64,000 bases of DNA from positions 19,461,501-19,525,500 of the forward strand of contig NC_092569.1 of assembly GCF_037975245.1 (NCBI RefSeq), in the 5' to 3' direction. Both the position numbers and the translations under genes were made by a program. The notes below the pieces were generated by a model that was not told the DNA's origin, made no database searches, and was given only the letters and a program-made list of their open reading frames with translations. Source of the stretch: Apostichopus japonicus. Taxonomy: Eukaryota; Echinodermata; Holothuroidea; Aspidochirotida; Stichopodidae. Position 1 is the stretch's first letter. The number at the start of each line of letters is the position of its first letter. This document shows, in pieces, positions 1-11,819 of this stretch.

Positions 1-440
1 AACGATAGGGTACACTGACGTTACAGACCTAAAACAACGGACAGCACTGAAAGAAGACGAAAAACAGCACAGATTGAACACAAAAACATGCAGAATGACA
101 GGAACGGACAAAAAATAACTCCAAATAAACAACTAAACGAATCACTAGGTGTTTTGATGAAAAAAAAAAACGATCCCAGACCCCCAAAAATGAACGAATT
201 GCAAGAGCTCCGAAAAAGTACGTGTGTACGCTTCAACGACCAAAGTCAAGTATTCAAAAAAAATTCAAAAATTTCATCAGCCAACCCTCGACATACAAAT
301 AGTATTGAACCTGTTACGAAACAGCCCGATTTTCTGATGCCATAGTACAGTTACATACGTGACATGTAGCCTCTGTACAGCTGCATAGGTTAGAAGATTT
401 GTTAACCATAGTACCCTTCACAAACATTAAAGATATGAAA
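1..440 (+). repeat. Left edge: end of a preceding paralogous unit
   Basis: From about 281 to 430 the sequence (catcagccaac, cgacatacaaa, acagttacatacgtgacatg) matches the 3' flanks of the units at about 15190-15320, 38580-38740 and 60600-60740. It then changes to the 5' flank type seen at about 43090. Bases 19-280 hold an open, charged reading frame (to 345) with no match elsewhere in the window and no recognised domain. Confidence 0.6.
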
Positions 441-1330
441 GAAAGATTGTGCTGATAAAAATTAATACGTTATAATTTATTTTCTAACTGATTGAGGTAA
501 AGGCCTCAACCTTCACCAGACGTAAACCTTTGTTTTTATAATAGGGTGGGGGGGGGGGGGTGGAGCGTAGCTGCAGTGTGATCTAACCGTTTCATATCAA
601 TTTAGGGGTAATGGGATCATCGGACCCATATTTTGTTTTTGTATTTAATCTTGAAAACTGTTGAGGCATATACTATAAATGCGGTCCACATCAGTAGCCC
701 AATCAAATTTGCATAATGATACTTTGTGTGAGACGGTTAGAAAAAACCCAACCAAACCAGTTTTACCGACTGAAGATCGAAGGTGGTCCCCGCCCCCTTT
801 GCGCACGCCACTGTCCTTCATTGCCCCTACTTGGTGGTGAGCCTCCCCGTTCAGTATACATTCGGAGGAAGCTCATGGTTTATACTTTAAAGAAGACTTT
901 ATGATATTTGAGACGCCGCCGTCTGCTCCTCCCATCATACATGCAAACTAGGCTCGTTTGAAACACCGAAGGGGGATGCTACGTATAAAGACTAGTGACG
1001 TTCACAAGTACCTGAAAAGGGGGACATGGCTCAGTCAGGGACTTATAAAATCAGTGGGGAAAGATTCCGACCATTTCTTCATGTGCACCCCCCCCTCCCC
1101 TGCATAACGACCTCAAACAAATTCCATTACTTCTCATTACATGGTATTGTTTACTCAAGACAAGATATTTTAATTGGAACATATTTAAAAATCAGTTTTT
1201 ATGTTTAAAATATGAACTGGCAACTTCTTTACTTTAAAACTTCGAAGAAACAGTTCAATCTGACATACAATTGGCAGAAAACGTGAAACATCGAAAACCA
1301 TATTACGGTAATTGTTATTATTATAATTAT
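440..1330 (+). repeat. 5' flank repeat of unit A
   Basis: It matches two stretches before gene C (about 42400-42700 and 43090-43740) and part of gene B intron 1 (26150-26390). Shared phrases include ctgaggcatata, caaactaggctcg, aacaccgaag and ctacgtataaagactagt. It contains a G run at 546-560. No gene is seen in it. Confidence 0.6.
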
Positions 1331-1612
1331 AGTTATTCGCTATAAGATCCGGCTAATATTTTCCTCGTGTCTATACAATAGAATGGAACAAACCATTATA
1401 CTGTAGCTTTCAGTAACCATCATTAATTACATGCAAATTACCCTAAATGAAGGTCACAAGATGACAAATTCCATCCTTGCCGGTGACAAATGCTCTCTTG
1501 CTCCCCCGTACTTTTCTTCATTCCCACTAAAATGTTGCCAAAGTGTCCTTCACATCGATTTAGTTTGATTCAGTGTTTCATGGAGAATCAGCAAGAAACG
1601 ATTATTTTCAAA
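1330..1612 (+). promoter_or_regulatory. Conserved 5' region of gene A
   Basis: About 280 bases directly upstream of the start codon are highly similar to the region before gene C (about 44410-44699) and absent before gene B. Shared elements include the octamer ATGCAAAT (1431-1438) and AAGGTCA (about 1449-1455), which resemble POU-factor and nuclear-receptor half sites. No TATA box is obvious. Its role is inferred from position and conservation only. Confidence 0.4.
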
Positions 1613-1696
1613 ATGTGGATTCCAAGAAAGCTACGATTTTTTATACAATTTTGTTTCTTCGTCCTGTCAAGAAATATTGTCTGTTTCCACGGAGAG
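1613..1696 (+). CDS. Gene A exon 1: signal peptide
   Basis: It encodes 28 residues beginning MWIPRKLRFF, with a basic N-region followed by a Phe/Cys/Val-rich hydrophobic core. It ends GAG before gtgagt at phase 0. The same exon with few changes is at 44700-44783 in gene C and has no counterpart in gene B. Confidence 0.8.
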
Positions 1697-4600
1697 GTGA
1701 GTACTTTTTCAATTCTAATATTTCAGACTTTGTGGAATTTATTTTATTATAAATTGTGATTATTGTATAAATAATTTAACAGTAAGTTTTACCTATTTCA
1801 ATAAATTAAATGTTAAATATCATTTTACATACAATGTATAAAATAGTACTAACAATTTTCTTCGGTGAGGTAGATTTTAAATCCTGTTAGTTTTTCTGCC
1901 TTTAGTTGGATTTAAACTTTAACAAATTTCATTAACTATTCTTAACAGGCTTGCTAAAAAAAACAGACAAAAAACAAATGGGTTCCTAAAATTTAAATGT
2001 ATTAGTTTTCATCCCCAACTCTAGGTAATATATTTTATTTTTTTCATTATATATTTTATACATATTTTTTTTTCGATTGATTTCTAGACATGAAAGCTAT
2101 AATTAAAAAGAAACTACTTGTTATTTAAAGTGAAGTGAAAAGTGTAAAGTATTTACTGTTGGCAGTTTTGTAGATAGTTGTCATCTCTCAATAAGGCCAT
2201 GCAAGAGAAATCAAAAACACTTCTACTTTTGTTTTATGGAATTCCAGGAGTAAAAGCTAGACGTTACAAATACATGGCATTTAAATGTTGCCCACTTTTA
2301 ATTAACATTTGTAGGGACTATTGTTCAGAAAACTTTCCTGATTATTCTAAAAATTCCACTCGCGTCACAGGACGTCGTTTAAAACAATATACAGACCATA
2401 GTTATATTTATTTCTCTCAATAAGTTTGTGTGTGTTGTTCCTATCTTGATGTCATATCCCAACAAAGGTCCACACTGGTAACATATGATTCAATGTGTAG
2501 ATCTATTTCAATTGATTTCCAAAAAAGTACAACTAAAACATTGTATGTAAAACTAGCTCTCGTTGGACAAGCAGTTGTACAATCTATCTCCAATAAAACA
2601 GCAAACTCAGTGCTGTTTGATATTCTCGAAAAATGAATTTCTATTCTTTTAAATCAACCGACTGTTCATTAGGCTTTTTAAAGCTATATGATATATCTTT
2701 ATCTTCATTGGAGTTCTGTTTAATACAAGTTAAAGTATATTATTTAGCTGTTTATCAACTCTTATTGAGATTGATCAAACAAAGACATCTATCTAGAGCC
2801 TGCTACTATTTAACATTAAGAGTAAATAAAATCTCATCTCGTCCATTCTGAGAACTTTAAGTGCCTGTCATGATACTAATTTTAAGGTTTACTTCTAACC
2901 AAACTCAGACGAAACTTAATTGAGTGAATCAACTTCAAACGACTTTGACTTCAGTATTATCGTAGTTTGGAATTTAAAAAAAAAATTGTACTAAAAATGT
3001 TGCATTACTTTATAATTAGCGGGCATACATTCCTTCTGAACCAGTTAGGATCAGCTTTACAAAATCTCAAATTAAATGTTTCTAAACCTATGTTGTATAT
3101 TATATATATTATAGACAACTATTAAAAATGAAAAAGAAGAAGGGATCAAGAGGAATATAAAATGAGGCAAATTCTGAAAGTATATGTACATTAAAACAGT
3201 CGTGACTATATTTCTCAAACAAATCAATCTAGAATACAATTGTTTAATACAAATTAAATCATATAAAACAAATTAAATACCTTTTTCTTAAGATTTAAAG
3301 TTTTCAACTTCAAGATTGGGACAACTTTATCTAAACTTTTACGCTGTAAACTTTTTCTGTCAAGTGCACAGTTTTGATCTACTCAATATTTTTACTTGCA
3401 TTTGCGTCACCTGAAATTTCTCATACTACTCCTTCATACAACTATAAGTATAAGTTTAGTTTACTGTGTCAAATCATTCTTCATTGTAACGATAATGTAT
3501 CATACAAAATAATTAAATATAATATTAATCCTTTCCCTCCTTAAAAAACAAGAACAATAAGTCAGAGAGGCGGTAGCCTAAAAGCGATGTCGTAGATAAA
3601 ACGGTTTTTAGTACAGTATCAAGATCGCTGATTCAATTCGTGGTAGAAGCATTTTCACATTGGTAATAGTATCTTTACCTTCACACGCTCTTTACCTTAT
3701 TCACAAATCCGACCGAAAAAAGAAACAAAGGCTTTGTGATGATATGTAGCTGCAAATTCTAAGGTAAAGAAATATCGTTTATTTAGATAGTTGTCAATCA
3801 ACTAACAGCGTTAAAAGAGTTTCTGTGTTCAGACTGTCAGAGTGTATCTTACGATAATTGATGCTTAATTCCTCCACCAATGTTCTAGACCTCGGCAAAA
3901 TTCATAGCTTCAAAACACAACACTGAACGTTTAAAGAGAAATCTGTGTAGCGGTTGCGTTGGCATTTGGTTAATGTATAAGGTAAACGGATCCTTAAAAT
4001 GGGCAAATTTATAGAAAGCCTATGTAGATACACTGTAATTCATATCTAGGTATATGTTTAACAGTTCGCGATCATGAGTACAAGAGTTTATTTGTGTGTT
4101 GTAACGGCGTTCTTTAGATTGACAAGTCAAACTTCAGGTGAATGTGAATTAATTTCATTGAAGTAACTTTTCCATTGGGTGATCAAAGGATATTCAAATC
4201 TTAGTTGAAAACGAATCGGCCTCTAAATTTGTCATTATTAAAATTTAGATAATTATCTACAGTTATTAATCCCTGAGAGCAATATAAGAACCTAATGAAA
4301 ACTGTTAAACAATGATCAACATAAAGAAAATTATATGTCTGCAGAACAGAAACTTTTGATCAAATTATTTTTTTCGCGCTTATTTTCGTGTAATTAGTTC
4401 AATGAACACTTAAGCAATTTTAACCCATTCACTGGGTTAAAATGTAAATGTTAAAATGTGTGTGTTGTAACGGCGTTCTTTATATTGAACGGTCAAACTT
4501 CAGATGAATGTGAATTAATTGCATTGAAGTGACGTTTCCATTGGGTGATCAAAGGATATTCAAATCTTAGTTGAAAACGAATCGGCATCTAAATTTGTCA

Positions 4601-7600
4601 TTATTAAATTTAGATAATTATCTACAGTTAGATAACAGTGAGAGCAATATATCTACAGTGAGAGCAATATATCTACAGTGAGAGCAATATAAGAACTTAA
4701 TGAAAACTGTTAAACAATGATCAACATAAAGAAAATTATATGTCTGCAGAACAGAAACTTTTGATCAAATTTTTTTTTCGCGCTTATTTTCGTGTAATTA
4801 GTTCAATGAACACTTAAAGCAATTTTAACCCATTCACTGTAAAATAAATCAATTTCTGCCAATTCTAATAATAATAACATAATCTCTCTGATTGCCCTAC
4901 AACATTTTTCGGAATATACACAAATCAACACAAACCATTCATTGTACTATTTTTTTCTGAAAACAAAAGTTAACAGATTTTTTTTTAATTGGTTTAATGA
5001 TCTCAATGCATTTCAACATGCAACGTTTGAACTCGATTCCAACTCCTATACATTAGCTTTACCTCAATCCTTGCTGTTATTACTCAAGTTAAGTATAGGG
5101 AAGTATTTGCCATTTGCAGGAAACAGGCACAGCCGAGTCAATCTCGTACATGTTGCCCTCATAGTTCACGATTGAAAATAAACTGTAAATAAGTGAATGA
5201 CATTCAAGTAAAATTGAAAATGTTGGGGAAAATATGTTAACTATATTTATCGCTGATAACATATACATGATGCTTTGATTCTCTTTTACTCAGAGTAATC
5301 AACAACTCTTTGTAGGAGCGACTGAAGGAAAAGGTCACAGTGAGTGTTTTTTTCATTTTCTATTAATTAACCCTTTTCTTATTTTTCCTATCCCCTGTTT
5401 ATCGTACACTTTCTCATTGATTGATATTTTCATTCCTCATAATCCATGCCAAACATATGTCACGGCAACATCTGTTAATATAATTATGATCACTAACTCT
5501 CGTGTAATATGAGAAGAGAAATATTTCTTCTACTTATTACTTCCTTCAGTCACAAGCAAGTAAATACATTTTGACAAAAAGAAATAACGAAAGCTTTGAA
5601 AAAATCTTCGACACTGTAGATTTCAAATTTGTAAACAACTTTCATGATAAAGCCTTTCTTTACTTGTCAACATATGGTACGGTACACGTTGTGAAATAGG
5701 AAAATATGCTCGCTGGTCTTACATGTCAGTCAGATAATACGCCCATTTTTATATCAGTATTTATATATCATTTTATATAAAGAACTATTTCAAAGGTCAT
5801 TTACATTTGATTGCTTAACTTGTAGATTATCTAAGCAACCTTGGAAATTATCATCCAAGTTCTTTATTGCGTAAATAGTTGCAATTTGTGTATCAAAATA
5901 TTAAGCTGTTATACATTTATGTCACATATGTTGGCAAGATTATATTCTGTACAAAAGCGAAAACCTGACATAAACTCTTCATGGAAAGGAAGTGATGTCT
6001 GAACTGAGAATAACAATCAAATGCAAATTTAGTAATAGATTTTGTTTTAATATTTTTCAGAATATCCTTTCATTTTGTTATTTTTTTTAATGTATATCTG
6101 ATACTAAAATCTTTATTTTTCATATCTTTCACTAATCTTGAATTTGACCTTTTAGTTCAGATTTGACCGTTTATTTTTTTGTATAACGTTAATGCAACTT
6201 TTTAGAGAAGTGTCTTTGTGACGAAATTTCAGTAATTTGGGTTTCATTTATAACATATCACTGAATATTCAAGACTAATTGTAATAATATTTTGGAAAAA
6301 AAACCTCATTTCTTACTATTGCAACCTTGCTCTTGATGTGTTAAGTTAGCATTAAGTCGAGATGAAATATATGATTGTTTAATTAAACTCCTTTTTGTTT
6401 TAAAAATCTGGCTGATTTACGGATAACCTTCTATCTTTACATTATAACGTAACAATAAATCTTGAAGACAACTGAGTTCTCATGATATCAGAATCACCAC
6501 TTGTTCTCCTTTGACAGACTATTTTTTCCTTTATCAACGTCCTGAATACCCAAGAGATTGTCACGAAGTGTTGCATCGTTGTTCATCTACAAGTTCCAGT
6601 GGTGTTTATCTCATTAAACCAGACGGTTATGCCGAACCTTTTGAAGTCTACTGTGATAACACCGCAGATGATGGCGGATGGACGGTACGTATTTCAAAAT
6701 GAATTATGAACGTCGATGCCAAACATCAGCCGGATATTCAGCTTCTTTCACCTAATCAAGCACAGTTTTATAGTGTTAGCTCTCATGTTCCCTTAAGCCT
6801 TTAAATTCTTTTATGATCATGTTTACTTTTTTATACTTGTTTTCATTTTAAGTTGATCACAATATATATTTCATACTAAACTATAAAAAAAATTCTACAA
6901 TTTACCATGCTAGAACTCGTTTCATCTGTCATCCTTTGCATAATGTATCATAATTTGTATATGAAATACTTCTTAACTCCGATGGTCAACTTCTTAAGAT
7001 CTTCAGATGGGATTACTTCAGTTGTGGTTAACAATCAGCCATGGATTTAAACTTTATGTCACAAAATAAAGAAAAAATGATTTTTGGAAACGTAAATGAA
7101 TGGTTGGTTTTAATAATCTAATTTAACTTAATATCTTGTATGAACTATATTCAAATTACTTGTTTCGTTATGCAGATCATTCAACGTCGGTTTGACGGAA
7201 CGATTAATTTTAATCGCAGCTGGGAAGATTATCAGCTAGGATTTGGTTTTCTTTCGAGTGAATTGTGGATCGGTAATAAGAGGCTTTCATACTTAACCAA
7301 TCAAAAGAGATATCAACTCCGTATTGACTTGACGACAACAGATGGTTCGTCTTTTTATGTGACGTATGACACATTCCGAATAAGCGATGACTTTAGCAAC
7401 TACAAGCTCGTCAAAGCAGATATAACCAACAGAACAGTAGGTAAATATATAGAAAAACTTTCAGATACGTTTATTCATGTCCCAAATAGGTCTTTTCTGG
7501 TCGATAGAAGATTCGATATATCATAGGAAATAAGGATGCAGGATTTCGAAGGATATGACAAATTTCAAGCTGATTTAAATGTTCACTATTAAATATTGTG

Positions 7601-10600
7601 ATGATACCTTTATCAATATTCAAGCTTATAAGTTTTTTGTTTTGTTTACTTCCCTTCACCTTAATTCCTGTTTCTACTACACTGTTTTTGTTGTGTATTA
7701 TGTGAAGAAAAAAATTAACACAATAAACTAAATTGAACTTACTAATTAACTCCCATAGTTACACCCTTCTGTACAGCCTATGTCTACAGCTATATCATCT
7801 CCTAAGCCTAATCTTCAATCTTCATTTTTGTCTAATTTAGCCAACTACCTGTCCAACTGACTTGTTAAAAGTCAGTTTGAATTTTCAATTTTTAAATCTG
7901 TCTTCGTTTCAGTTTGTCTCTGACGAAGATCTAGCTAGGATTGATAAGCCAGGCCCTCTAACTTATTCAGTTTACGAAATTGCATTTGATCATAAGCTAG
8001 ACTAAAGTCAAGTATCATTTCAAAATATTTTCGCATCAACTAGAACGATCTTGAAATGTCACAGTTCCTTCTTGCGTGTTAATACTTTTATACAAAGTGG
8101 TGTCGTTGTGGAGTATAAAAACTCAGACTCGGAACATATTTCGTAATTTATAGAAATTGTCAACCAAACACCAAACCACTGCTTGAAGTTATAACCCTTT
8201 ATTAAGCCAAATTCGTTATGTTTCGTTACAGAGTTCATAATAAGAATAGCTAATTTTAAAGTATATTTTTCTTATTCTCATAGGCTATGTAAATAACTAC
8301 ATTGAATGGTGTCCAACAAATAAAACCTACAATGAGTGTCAACTTTGCGAGGCTACCTGTGCAGATCCTGATAGTTGTGTCAATACTTCCTGCAAAGGAT
8401 CTCATTCGTGTGTCTGTCCTGGGGGATTTTTGATGAACGATGATAACTGCATTAGAATAGAGGACTGCGGATGTTACATCGAAAGTGAAACAGATGGAGA
8501 GAAAGGTGTATTGTTAGAAGTAAGTATTTTCTTTCAGATTGTGATATCTATTACCAACAGTGTAACAATTTAAATGATGCTTTCAAAAACTGGGGTTAGT
8601 GGATCGATTTACATTTGCCTCTGACCTCTTCCAACCCGCACTCTCGTCAACTTTGGATATACACACTTTTGCCAGTAAATTTAGGAAAACTGATATATCT
8701 TGTGCGTGTTTGCAGTATTTCATCTTATCACTACTAAAAGAAACCTTTTCAAATCCCTCAAGTTACTTATGATACGTGTAACGATTTTCTACTTTCCAGG
8801 AAGGAGGAATTTACGTCTCTCCAAACTGTGACAAGAAATGTTCTTGTACGGATAATCATCTTTCGTGTGACGATAGTTATCAATGCGATTCTAACGCAGA
8901 TTGTGAAGAAAGGAACGGTATTTTACAATGTTACTGTCCGCCTGGGTTTAGCGGAGACGGCACACAGTGTAGGCCTACAGGCGGCACATTCCCTTCTGAC
9001 TGTAAAGAACTGTACAACAATGGCGAGAGAACTAGTGGCGTCTATGAAATCAAACCCACCATTTGGCCTGACTCTCCGTTTGAAGTTTACTGTAATATGT
9101 CTGACGGGGGAGGCTGGACGGTAAGTGTGACAGTTTTTCTTAAACCAGTGATCCGCAAGCTTTTAGGTAGACGACACACAAGTCATCCATGAATACCAAA
9201 CCACGACCCACCAGAGCCCAATCCCTCATAACGGACGTTCAAAATACATAAAAGCTAGTTTGGATTGTGAATATGATGTTCGATTTGATACCCGTAAGCT
9301 AGTTTAAACAACGTTGCCGTATGTAGAACACGGGATTAGGCTGCCCTTTAGACGGAGAAAGTTGAATGCCTAATTTATTGCCACTAGGAGCGCATTCCCT
9401 AAGATGAAGCATTCTCTGTGTTGTGTTAGTACTTTCAGGAATTTATTATTAGAAACTTCACGAATCTTTACATATTGGTTGTTCTTTGGATAAGGGTTGA
9501 TTTTTTTTTGTAATTGTTATATTAACGGGCAATATTTATGGCATCAAAATATTGGTGGTGAGAACCACTTCTAAATGACTGTAATGATGTAATACATGTA
9601 TGTTCCTTAAGAACTGAATATTTACGTTGATTTTTTTAGGTATTCCAGCGTCGCGTTGATGATTCACAAGACTTTTATCTTTATTGGGATGACTACAAGA
9701 TTGGCTTTGGTAATCGAAGTCGGAACTTTTGGCTCGGAAATGAAAAGATATATAGCTTGACGAACCAAAGACAATATGAACTCCGGATCGACTTAGTTGG
9801 CCGTTACGGTGCCCCTTACTACGCCAAATACGAGTTCTTTCGTATCAGTGACGAGAACGATTACTTCAGGCTAGATGTTGGAAATTATTCTGACGGAGAT
9901 GCAGGTAGGTTAATATCTCCCGAATTATCAATCCTATCATGTTATTTTCTTGTCAGTTTGACATAATATATATTGTTTATTTAAGAACGAAGTATTTACA
10001 AAGAATTATGTAGTACTATTTGTATGATATAATTCACTATCCAATCACTTACTAGTTTATACACAATGTTTTGTCTTTGCTGAAAATAACGAGATTAACT
10101 CGACGGCAGGTCCTGGTGATTAACTGTGGTAATAGTTTGTTGATCCAAGGAAGGTGCATATATCTAGTAGGTAGAAATCTCTGGACAAATAGCTGGACCT
10201 TTGGACCTACGAACACTCAAAATCAAGACACTTCAGTTAGTATCATATAAACCCGCCATATCATACAGTACCTAATTATGTTTATACTTCTTTGCATAAG
10301 GCACATACATAGGGAAAAGATTAGCAATTTATATTCGACAAGATAGACCGAACACTAGCAGTAATTGTTAATGTAATCAGACATGTAATGTAACGACCAA
10401 ATATTACAAAGCCATACTCAAAAGGAAAATATGGAAATATCACAGGGTAAGATGATTATGTACCCTACGCAAATCTTCACGCACACGTACAGACACACAC
10501 GCGTGCGCACAAGCACAAACTTAAATATGCATATTGTATCATTGTACGGTGCTGGACTCCCGAGTAGCTCGTGTTTAGAGGGTACGATAACAGATCTTGC

Positions 10601-11819
10601 CAATTGGGGTTGTTTTAAGTGGTAGGCTAACAATTCTAGAAATGAACGATTCGTTAAAGTTGATCTATATTGATTGATTTATTTACTCCTTCTTCTATCA
10701 AATTTATGTCAGCAATAAGTGCTGTAAGCAAAGATATCACATTTATTCATACCGCCAGCATGCTCGATAAAAGGAACGATGATGAGATTATTCTCGTTCG
10801 AATACAAAACAGCTGCAGTCGACATGCGTGCTCGCCTAGAACAGCTACGTCATAAAATATCATTGTAGGTCATGTTAAAAAAGCGGAGCTTCAACAGCTG
10901 ACAGCATCAATTAAATATATTCTTAACTATTACATAACAACAATAAACCAAATACACCGTAGCTGTTCTTGTAAAGGAAAGCCGGATCACTTGTAATATT
11001 ACACTGAAATAGAACTGTTGTGTATGACAATTGTCCTCTATTCCAGTCTTGAAAACTTATATAAAAATGAAAACAGATAAATAGATGACAAAACAAACTT
11101 ATTAAAAATGAGGACACATGAATGAACTCCCTTTAATTTACAAACGGCAAGATCGGGGAAGTACTTATGAATATTACGATGAAAGTAGTGCATACTTCGA
11201 CCATGTCGGAATTTTTTTTTATTGATTTCATCATGAAAGAAAATTCGTTACAAAAAAAACAAAAACAAAACTAAACGCTTTCACAATATGAACAATAGTT
11301 CAACAACATAACAAGCCAAACATAATATTTGACAACCCCTTTCCCTTCCCCTTCCCTTTCCACATATTTTCGTGTTTAATAATCATAGATAATACACGAC
11401 GTTTAGTTTAACACACGTTAATCAAAATCAAAATCACATGTAATATATAATTATTGGAATAACATGTTGCTAAGTATACTGAATCGATGCAATGAACTAA
11501 TTTTTGAATTTCTTTCTGTTTCTTCTTCTATTGTTTTTATTTAACAGGTGATTCGCTGACCTACCATGATGACCAACAGTTCACTACACGAGACAACGAT
11601 AACGATGACTACGACTATAGTAATCTTAGCTCTGAAAATAACAACTTAGCCCGTTATTATGATGGTGCATGGTGGTACATTGATTATTATTATGATTATT
11701 CATCTCTAAACAGTCCCTATGGGAGTTATTACTTTTATTGGTATAGCCTTCCAGGTTATTATTATTATTATATGCAATTTTCAGAGATGAAAGTTCGCGC
11801 AATCGATGAAGAACAATAA
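1613..11819 (+). CDS. Gene A: secreted half-FReD / TIL / EGF / FReD protein (8 exons)
   Basis: Exons: 1613-1696, 5294-5339, 6518-6684, 7176-7440, 8284-8519, 8800-9120, 9640-9904, 11548-11819. The sum is 1656 nt, 551 aa plus TAA, with every junction in phase and GT..AG introns. Order seen: signal peptide (1-28), short linker (29-43), N-terminal and middle parts of a first FReD (about 44-187), TIL module (about 193-250), Cys-rich/EGF-like region (about 267-323), complete second FReD (about 333-546). FReDs of secreted animal proteins usually bind sugars or acetyl groups or self-assemble; TIL modules occur in protease inhibitors and VWF-type proteins. A role as a secreted recognition, clotting or matrix protein is inference. 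The first FReD lacks its C-terminal third and the second lacks the usual last Cys pair. The model rests on agreement with copies B and C, with no transcript evidence. The start is the first ATG of a hydrophobic exon shared with gene C. Confidence 0.85.
4092..4840 (+). repeat. Direct tandem duplication inside gene A intron 1
   Basis: Two copies of about 350-370 bases lie 366 bases apart (gtaacggcgttctttaga at 4101, and again at 4467). The second copy also has a 20-base unit with gtgagagcaatata repeated three times (about 4640-4693). Gene C has a single copy at about 47270-47600. Confidence 0.8.
5294..5339 (+). CDS. Gene A exon 2: short linker
   Basis: This 46-nt exon lies between a tttactcag acceptor and a gtgagtg donor. 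It encodes SNQQLFVGATEGKGH plus one base and changes the phase from 0 to 1. It is conserved at 29030-29075 and 48088-48133. No known domain is recognised in this short Gln/Gly-containing linker just after the signal peptide. Confidence 0.75.
6518..6684 (+). CDS. Gene A exon 3: N-terminal part of FReD 1
   Basis: It contains YPRDCHEVLHRC, SSGVYLIKPDG, PFEVYCD and ends DDGGWT at the splice site, the classic start of a fibrinogen C-terminal domain (Cys, SGVY.I.P, EVYCD, GGWT). It has one Cys (HRC) more than the usual pair. Acceptor ttgacag, donor gtacgt, incoming phase 1, outgoing phase 0. Confidence 0.85.
7176..7440 (+). CDS. Gene A exon 4: middle part of FReD 1
   Basis: It starts IIQRRFDGTINFNRSWEDY and includes GFGFLSSELWIGNKRLSYLT, YQLRIDLTT and FRISDDFSNYKL, matching the QRR.DG...F.W..Y..GFG....E.WLGN core of FReDs. 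It is 265 nt long, outgoing phase 1. In an ordinary FReD a third exon with the calcium site and ligand pocket follows; here the next exon is the TIL module. Confidence 0.85.
8284..8519 (+). CDS. Gene A exon 5: TIL (trypsin-inhibitor-like Cys-rich) module
   Basis: It reads NYIEWCP, NECQLCEATC, DPDSCVNTSCKG, HSCVCPGGFL and CIRIEDCGC, giving the ten-Cys spacing of a TIL module plus the CGCY tail usual in VWF-type TIL proteins. Acceptor ctcatag at phase 1, donor gtaagt at phase 0. The exon is present in gene B and missing from gene C. Confidence 0.8.
8800..9120 (+). CDS. Gene A exon 6: Cys-rich/EGF-like module fused to start of FReD 2
   Basis: The first part (GGIYVSPNCDKKCSC, DDSYQC) resembles the E region that follows TIL modules in zonadhesin-like proteins. 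Next is an EGF-like stretch (CDSNADCEE, CYCPPGFSGDGTQC). Without an intron it runs into FReD 2 (SDCKELYNNGERTSGVYEIK, FEVYCNMSDGGGWT). The site ctacag/gcggcac inside the exon, near 8969, looks like a fossil acceptor; the matching sequence is a real-looking acceptor in gene C. Confidence 0.8.
9640..9904 (+). CDS. Gene A exon 7: middle part of FReD 2
   Basis: It encodes VFQRRVDDSQDFYLYWDDYK, GFGNRSRNFWLGNEKIYSL, QYELRIDLV and YYAKYEFFRISDENDYFRL, a well-conserved FReD core. The acceptor tttttttag opens at phase 0; the exon ends GDAG before gtaggt at phase 1, the same length (265 nt) as exon 4. Confidence 0.85.
11548..11819 (+). CDS. Gene A exon 8: tyrosine-rich C-terminal part of FReD 2 and stop
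   Basis: It begins GDSLTYHDDQQFTTRDNDND, which aligns with the GDSL.YH....F.T.D.DND calcium-site segment of FReDs, and ends FSEMKVRAIDEEQ then TAA. GAWWY is present, but neither Cys of the usual C-terminal pair is. About 20 of 89 residues are Tyr, many from runs of tat codons. AATAAA at 11815-11820 overlaps the stop codon. Confidence 0.85.

Noticed and set aside
7905-8010. Conserved intron text (gtctctgacgaagatc) in genes A and C
   Set aside because: It resembles a 3' remnant of a retroelement, but too little remains to assign it.
8828-9124. Plus-strand 98-codon frame
   Set aside because: It overlaps gene A exon 6 in another frame; the EGF/FReD frame explains the sequence.
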